A stretch of 64,000 nucleotides of DNA from Desulfonauticus sp. 38_4375 (GTDB lineage Bacteria > Desulfobacterota > Desulfovibrionia > Desulfovibrionales > Desulfonatronovibrionaceae), in contig LGER01000003.1 in NCBI GenBank assembly GCA_001507915.1, positions 1 to 64,000 of the forward strand, in the 5' to 3' direction. Positions 61,657 through 64,000 of the stretch are shown here, in pieces (the first letter of the stretch is position 1; each line of letters starts with the position of its first letter). The translations under genes were made by a program, and so were the position numbers. The notes below the pieces were generated by a model, which searched no databases, had not been told where the DNA came from, and saw only the letters and a list, made by a program, of their open reading frames with translations.

Positions 61657-62977
61657 GGTGGTTGATTCCCAGTTTTTTTAATTTGCGAAAGAGGGTGGTT
61701 TTATGGATGCCTAAATCTTTGGCTGTAGCTGTTTTGTTATAGTTGTTTTTGGCCAGGGCCTTAAGGATTATTTCTTTTTCCAGTTCTGCTTTGTTTTGTT
61801 TGAAGTTGGTAGGTGAGAGGGTAGGTTTTAGAGAAAAGATTTCCTCAGGTAGGTGAGCAGGGGTGATTTCTCCCTGGGAACAGAGGATATAAGCCCTTTC
61901 TATAGTGTTTTCCAATTCTCGAATATTTCCTGGCCAGTTATAGCTCATAAGCAGGGAAAGGGCTTCAGCATTAAGACCAGTAATGGGTTTGGGTTCTATT
62001 TTTTTTAGTTTTTTTAAAAAATAGTTTGCCAAAAGAGGAATGTCTTCTTTTCTTTCCCTTAAGGGCGGAAGTTCCAGGCGCAGTACATTTAATCGATAAT
62101 AAAGGTCTTCTCGAAAACGACCTTTTTTAAGCATTTCTTTTAGATTGCGATTGGTGGCGGCTAGAATGCGCACATCTACTTTTTGAGAAGTGGTGGCACC
62201 CAGAGGTTCAAAGCATTTTTCCTGGAGTACGCGTAAAAGTTTTATTTGCAGAGAAAGGGGCATTTCTCCTATTTCATCCAAAAATAAAGTACCCTTATTG
62301 GCCAGTAAAAATTTTCCTGGTTTGTCCTTGTAAGCGCCAGTAAAGGCTCCTTTTTTGTAGCCAAAAAGCTCAGACTCCAGAAGATTTTCAGGTAAGGCCC
62401 CACAATTTAGGGCTATAAAAGGCTTGTCCTTGCGAGCACTTAGTTGATGAATGGTTTGGGCAATAAGTTCTTTGCCTGTGCCTGTTTCTCCTAAGATGAG
62501 TACAGTGCTGGAACTTTCTGCAATAGTGGGTAAAATGCCAAAAATTTGTTGCATTTTGGGGGAGCGACTGATGAGTTTTCCCAGCTGGTAGCGTTTTTGC
62601 AACTCCTGGCGTAACTCTTCCACTTCACTTAAGTCTCTAAAGGTTTCTGCTCCTCCAATAATTTTCCCTTGTTTATCTTTGAGTACCGCAGTGGAGATGC
62701 TAATGGGGATTTTCTGGCCTTCAGAGTTTATAATATAGCCTGTTTTTCCTATAATGGGCTTACCAGTGCGCAGGGTTTTTTTTAGGGCACATTCCTGTTC
62801 GCACATATTGGAACGAAACACTTCAGCGCACCTTTTCCCCAGGGCCTGGCTTCTTTTTATACCGGTTATTTCTTCAGCAGCCCGGTTAAAATAAGTGATG
62901 CGCCACCCTAAATCTATGGTAAATACACCATCTGAGATACTTTCTAAAATACTTTCTGTGCCAATCAAACTTTTCAT
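61652..62977 (-). CDS. sigma-54-dependent PAS/AAA+/Fis activator, OrpR-like
   Basis: The 441-aa protein has an N-terminal PAS domain (~residues 5-120), an AAA+ domain with Walker A LGETGTGKEL and the sigma-54-contacting GAFTGA, and a C-terminal Fis-type helix-turn-helix (~410-441, KTATAKDLGIHKTTLF). The PAS holds Cys50, Cys59 and Cys63 (C-X8-C-X3-C), a pattern able to hold an Fe-S cluster. The OrpR regulator of Desulfovibrio vulgaris, as I recall it, senses redox through such a cluster. It is placed to control the operon downstream. Confidence 0.85.
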   Translation of the reverse strand: MKSLIGTESILESISDGVFTIDLGWRITYFNRAAEEITGIKRSQALGKRCAEVFRSNMCEQECALKKTLRTGKPIIGKTGYIINSEGQKIPISISTAVLKDKQGKIIGGAETFRDLSEVEELRQELQKRYQLGKLISRSPKMQQIFGILPTIAESSSTVLILGETGTGKELIAQTIHQLSARKDKPFIALNCGALPENLLESELFGYKKGAFTGAYKDKPGKFLLANKGTLFLDEIGEMPLSLQIKLLRVLQEKCFEPLGATTSQKVDVRILAATNRNLKEMLKKGRFREDLYYRLNVLRLELPPLRERKEDIPLLANYFLKKLKKIEPKPITGLNAEALSLLMSYNWPGNIRELENTIERAYILCSQGEITPAHLPEEIFSLKPTLSPTNFKQNKAELEKEIILKALAKNNYNKTATAKDLGIHKTTLFRKLKKLGINHQ

Positions 62978-63213
62978 AACCTAAAAATTATATTCCCTTT
63001 AAAGGACTTTGACAAGGAGAGGTTGAGGGAGAAGAGAGATATTAAGTAAAAGAGGAAGATGTGTTTTGAAGATTGGATAATTTTTTGGATTTCCAATTTT
63101 TCTTTGGTTTATTTTACTGAGTTTGAATATTGATTTTAATTCATTTAATAAAAGCTCTAAATATGTTTAACTTTAGTGTATTAGGTCTTAAATTTTATTT
63201 ATATTTTATTTTT

Positions 63214-64000
63214 TTAAATATCAAATAAATTCCTTTGATTTAACTCCTGCATAAATTTTTGGATTCTTTTTTCAGCAAGGCTACAATAGTTGTTATTAAT
63301 GTCATAAGCAACGAACTTTCTTTTAGTTTTAAGAGCAGCTAAGCATGTGGTTCCTGCTCCTGCAAAAGGATCTAAGACCACTTCTCCTTCAAATGTGTAA
63401 AGCTGTATTAGTCTATATGGTAACTCAACAGGAAAAGGTGCTGGATGACCCACTTTGCTTGCTCTTTCTGCTGAAAATCTCCAAATACTTTTGGTATATT
63501 CTAAAAATTCTTCTTTAGTAATAGTACTTTTTCTTTTGGTTGGATTCTTTCTGGAAAATGTTTCTTTAGAAAAAATTAAGATATATTCATGTATATCTCG
63601 TAAAACAGGATTATTTGCTTTCAACCAGGTTCCCCAGGCTGTTGAAGAACTAGCGCTTGAGCCTTTATCCCAAATTATTTCTCCTCTCATAAGAAAACCT
63701 ATTGATTGCATGTCTTCAATAATAAAACTATGTAAAGGAAGATAAGGTTTTCTTCCTAAATTAGCTATATTTATACAAGCTCTACCTCCAGGTACTAAAA
63801 TTCGATAGGTTTCTTTAAAAACTCTTTTTAGTAGGTCTCTATATTCATCTAAAGAAAGATTATCATCGTAATCTTTACCTACATTGTAAGGAGGGGAAGT
63901 CACCATTAAATGAACACTATTGTCAGGTAATTCATCCATTGATTCACTGCTTTTGCAAAAAATTTTGTTGATATATTTTTCTTCAATTTGATTTTCAATA
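63214..64000 (-). CDS. DNA methyltransferase (N4-cytosine/N6-adenine, beta class), 5' truncated
   Basis: The frame is open through 64000, so the gene runs off the window (at least 262 codons). It has TSPPYNVGKDYD (motif IV, SPPY) near the N-terminus and the C-terminal DPFAGAGTTCLAALK (motif I, FxGxG), the beta-class order. SPPY suggests N4-cytosine methylation, though N6-adenine enzymes also occur. No restriction endonuclease is visible in the window; it would be beyond 64000 if present. Confidence 0.88.
   Translation of the reverse strand, partial: IENQIEEKYINKIFCKSSESMDELPDNSVHLMVTSPPYNVGKDYDDNLSLDEYRDLLKRVFKETYRILVPGGRACINIANLGRKPYLPLHSFIIEDMQSIGFLMRGEIIWDKGSSASSSTAWGTWLKANNPVLRDIHEYILIFSKETFSRKNPTKRKSTITKEEFLEYTKSIWRFSAERASKVGHPAPFPVELPYRLIQLYTFEGEVVLDPFAGAGTTCLAALKTKRKFVAYDINNNYCSLAEKRIQKFMQELNQRNLFDI

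Overview
The window is one AT-rich bacterial chromosome segment that is densely coded and arranged in long, overlapping operons. The likely source is an anaerobic, low-GC, probably sulfate-reducing delta-proteobacterium (Desulfobacterota, Desulfovibrionales-like). This is inference from gene content: an orange-protein-like (orp) cluster of NifX-type proteins and Fe-S MinD/Mrp ATPases under a sigma-54 activator, LptD and LolB-like outer-membrane functions, a type IV pilus minor-pilin operon, rubrerythrin-like and CoA-disulfide-reductase genes, and a fused IspDF. No 16S rRNA is present to confirm it.

Layout. 1-2882 (+): tail of a PilY1-like adhesin and four overlapping minor pilin genes. 3018-5210: a CopZ-like chaperone, then upp and uraA (-) separated by a strong terminator. 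5409-6116 (-): an unusual pyrimidine-dimer glycosylase-DUF1722 fusion. 6312-11088 (-): rpoH-type sigma factor, HD hydrolase, TPR lipoprotein, LolB-like lipoprotein, coiled-coil protein and rpiB, overlapping throughout. 11202-17222 (+): metH-like methionine synthase, TlpA-like thioredoxin, GNAT acetyltransferase, hpt, a frameshifted zinc-ribbon/DUF3426 gene and radA. 17328-25023 (-): an eight-gene operon pdxJ-acpS-nnr-CBS-tsaE-lysC-cimA-rarA. 25136-29930 (+): a rhodanese-ferritin protein, a periplasmic binding protein and a hybrid histidine kinase. 30005-35049 (+): tRNA(CAU), Nif3, zinc-ribbon coiled-coil protein, RNase P RNA, ispDF and cysS. 35097-38864 (-): livG-like ATPase, CoA-disulfide reductase-rhodanese and PaaK-like ligase. 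39022-45225 (+): class II aldolase-like protein, ferredoxin, yajC-secD-secF and an EamA transporter.

45226-48314 is the only clearly accessory stretch. It is gene-poor and very AT-rich. It holds an apparently intact zeta-toxin-like kinase with a small partner, the last ~70 codons of a GmrSD/DUF1524-type restriction protein, and a decayed mntA-hepT toxin-antitoxin pair. Both members of that pair carry visible inactivating changes.

48315-56205 (-): mutL, lptD, a PhoU-like protein with a Pit phosphate transporter, a GDT1-like protein and a glycosyltransferase. 56298-62977 (-): the orp-like cluster, with its PAS/AAA+/Fis activator upstream. Between activator and cluster lie a sigma-54 promoter and two matching dyads about three helical turns apart, at the usual enhancer distance. 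The window ends inside a DNA methyltransferase gene (63214-64000, -).

The best candidates for new biology are the regulatory layout of the orp-like cluster (paired enhancers, a promoter abutting the start codon, intra-operon hairpins, an extra NifX and MBL gene), the rhodanese-ferritin/binding-protein/kinase triad, the glycosylase-DUF1722 fusion, and the defence-gene graveyard.
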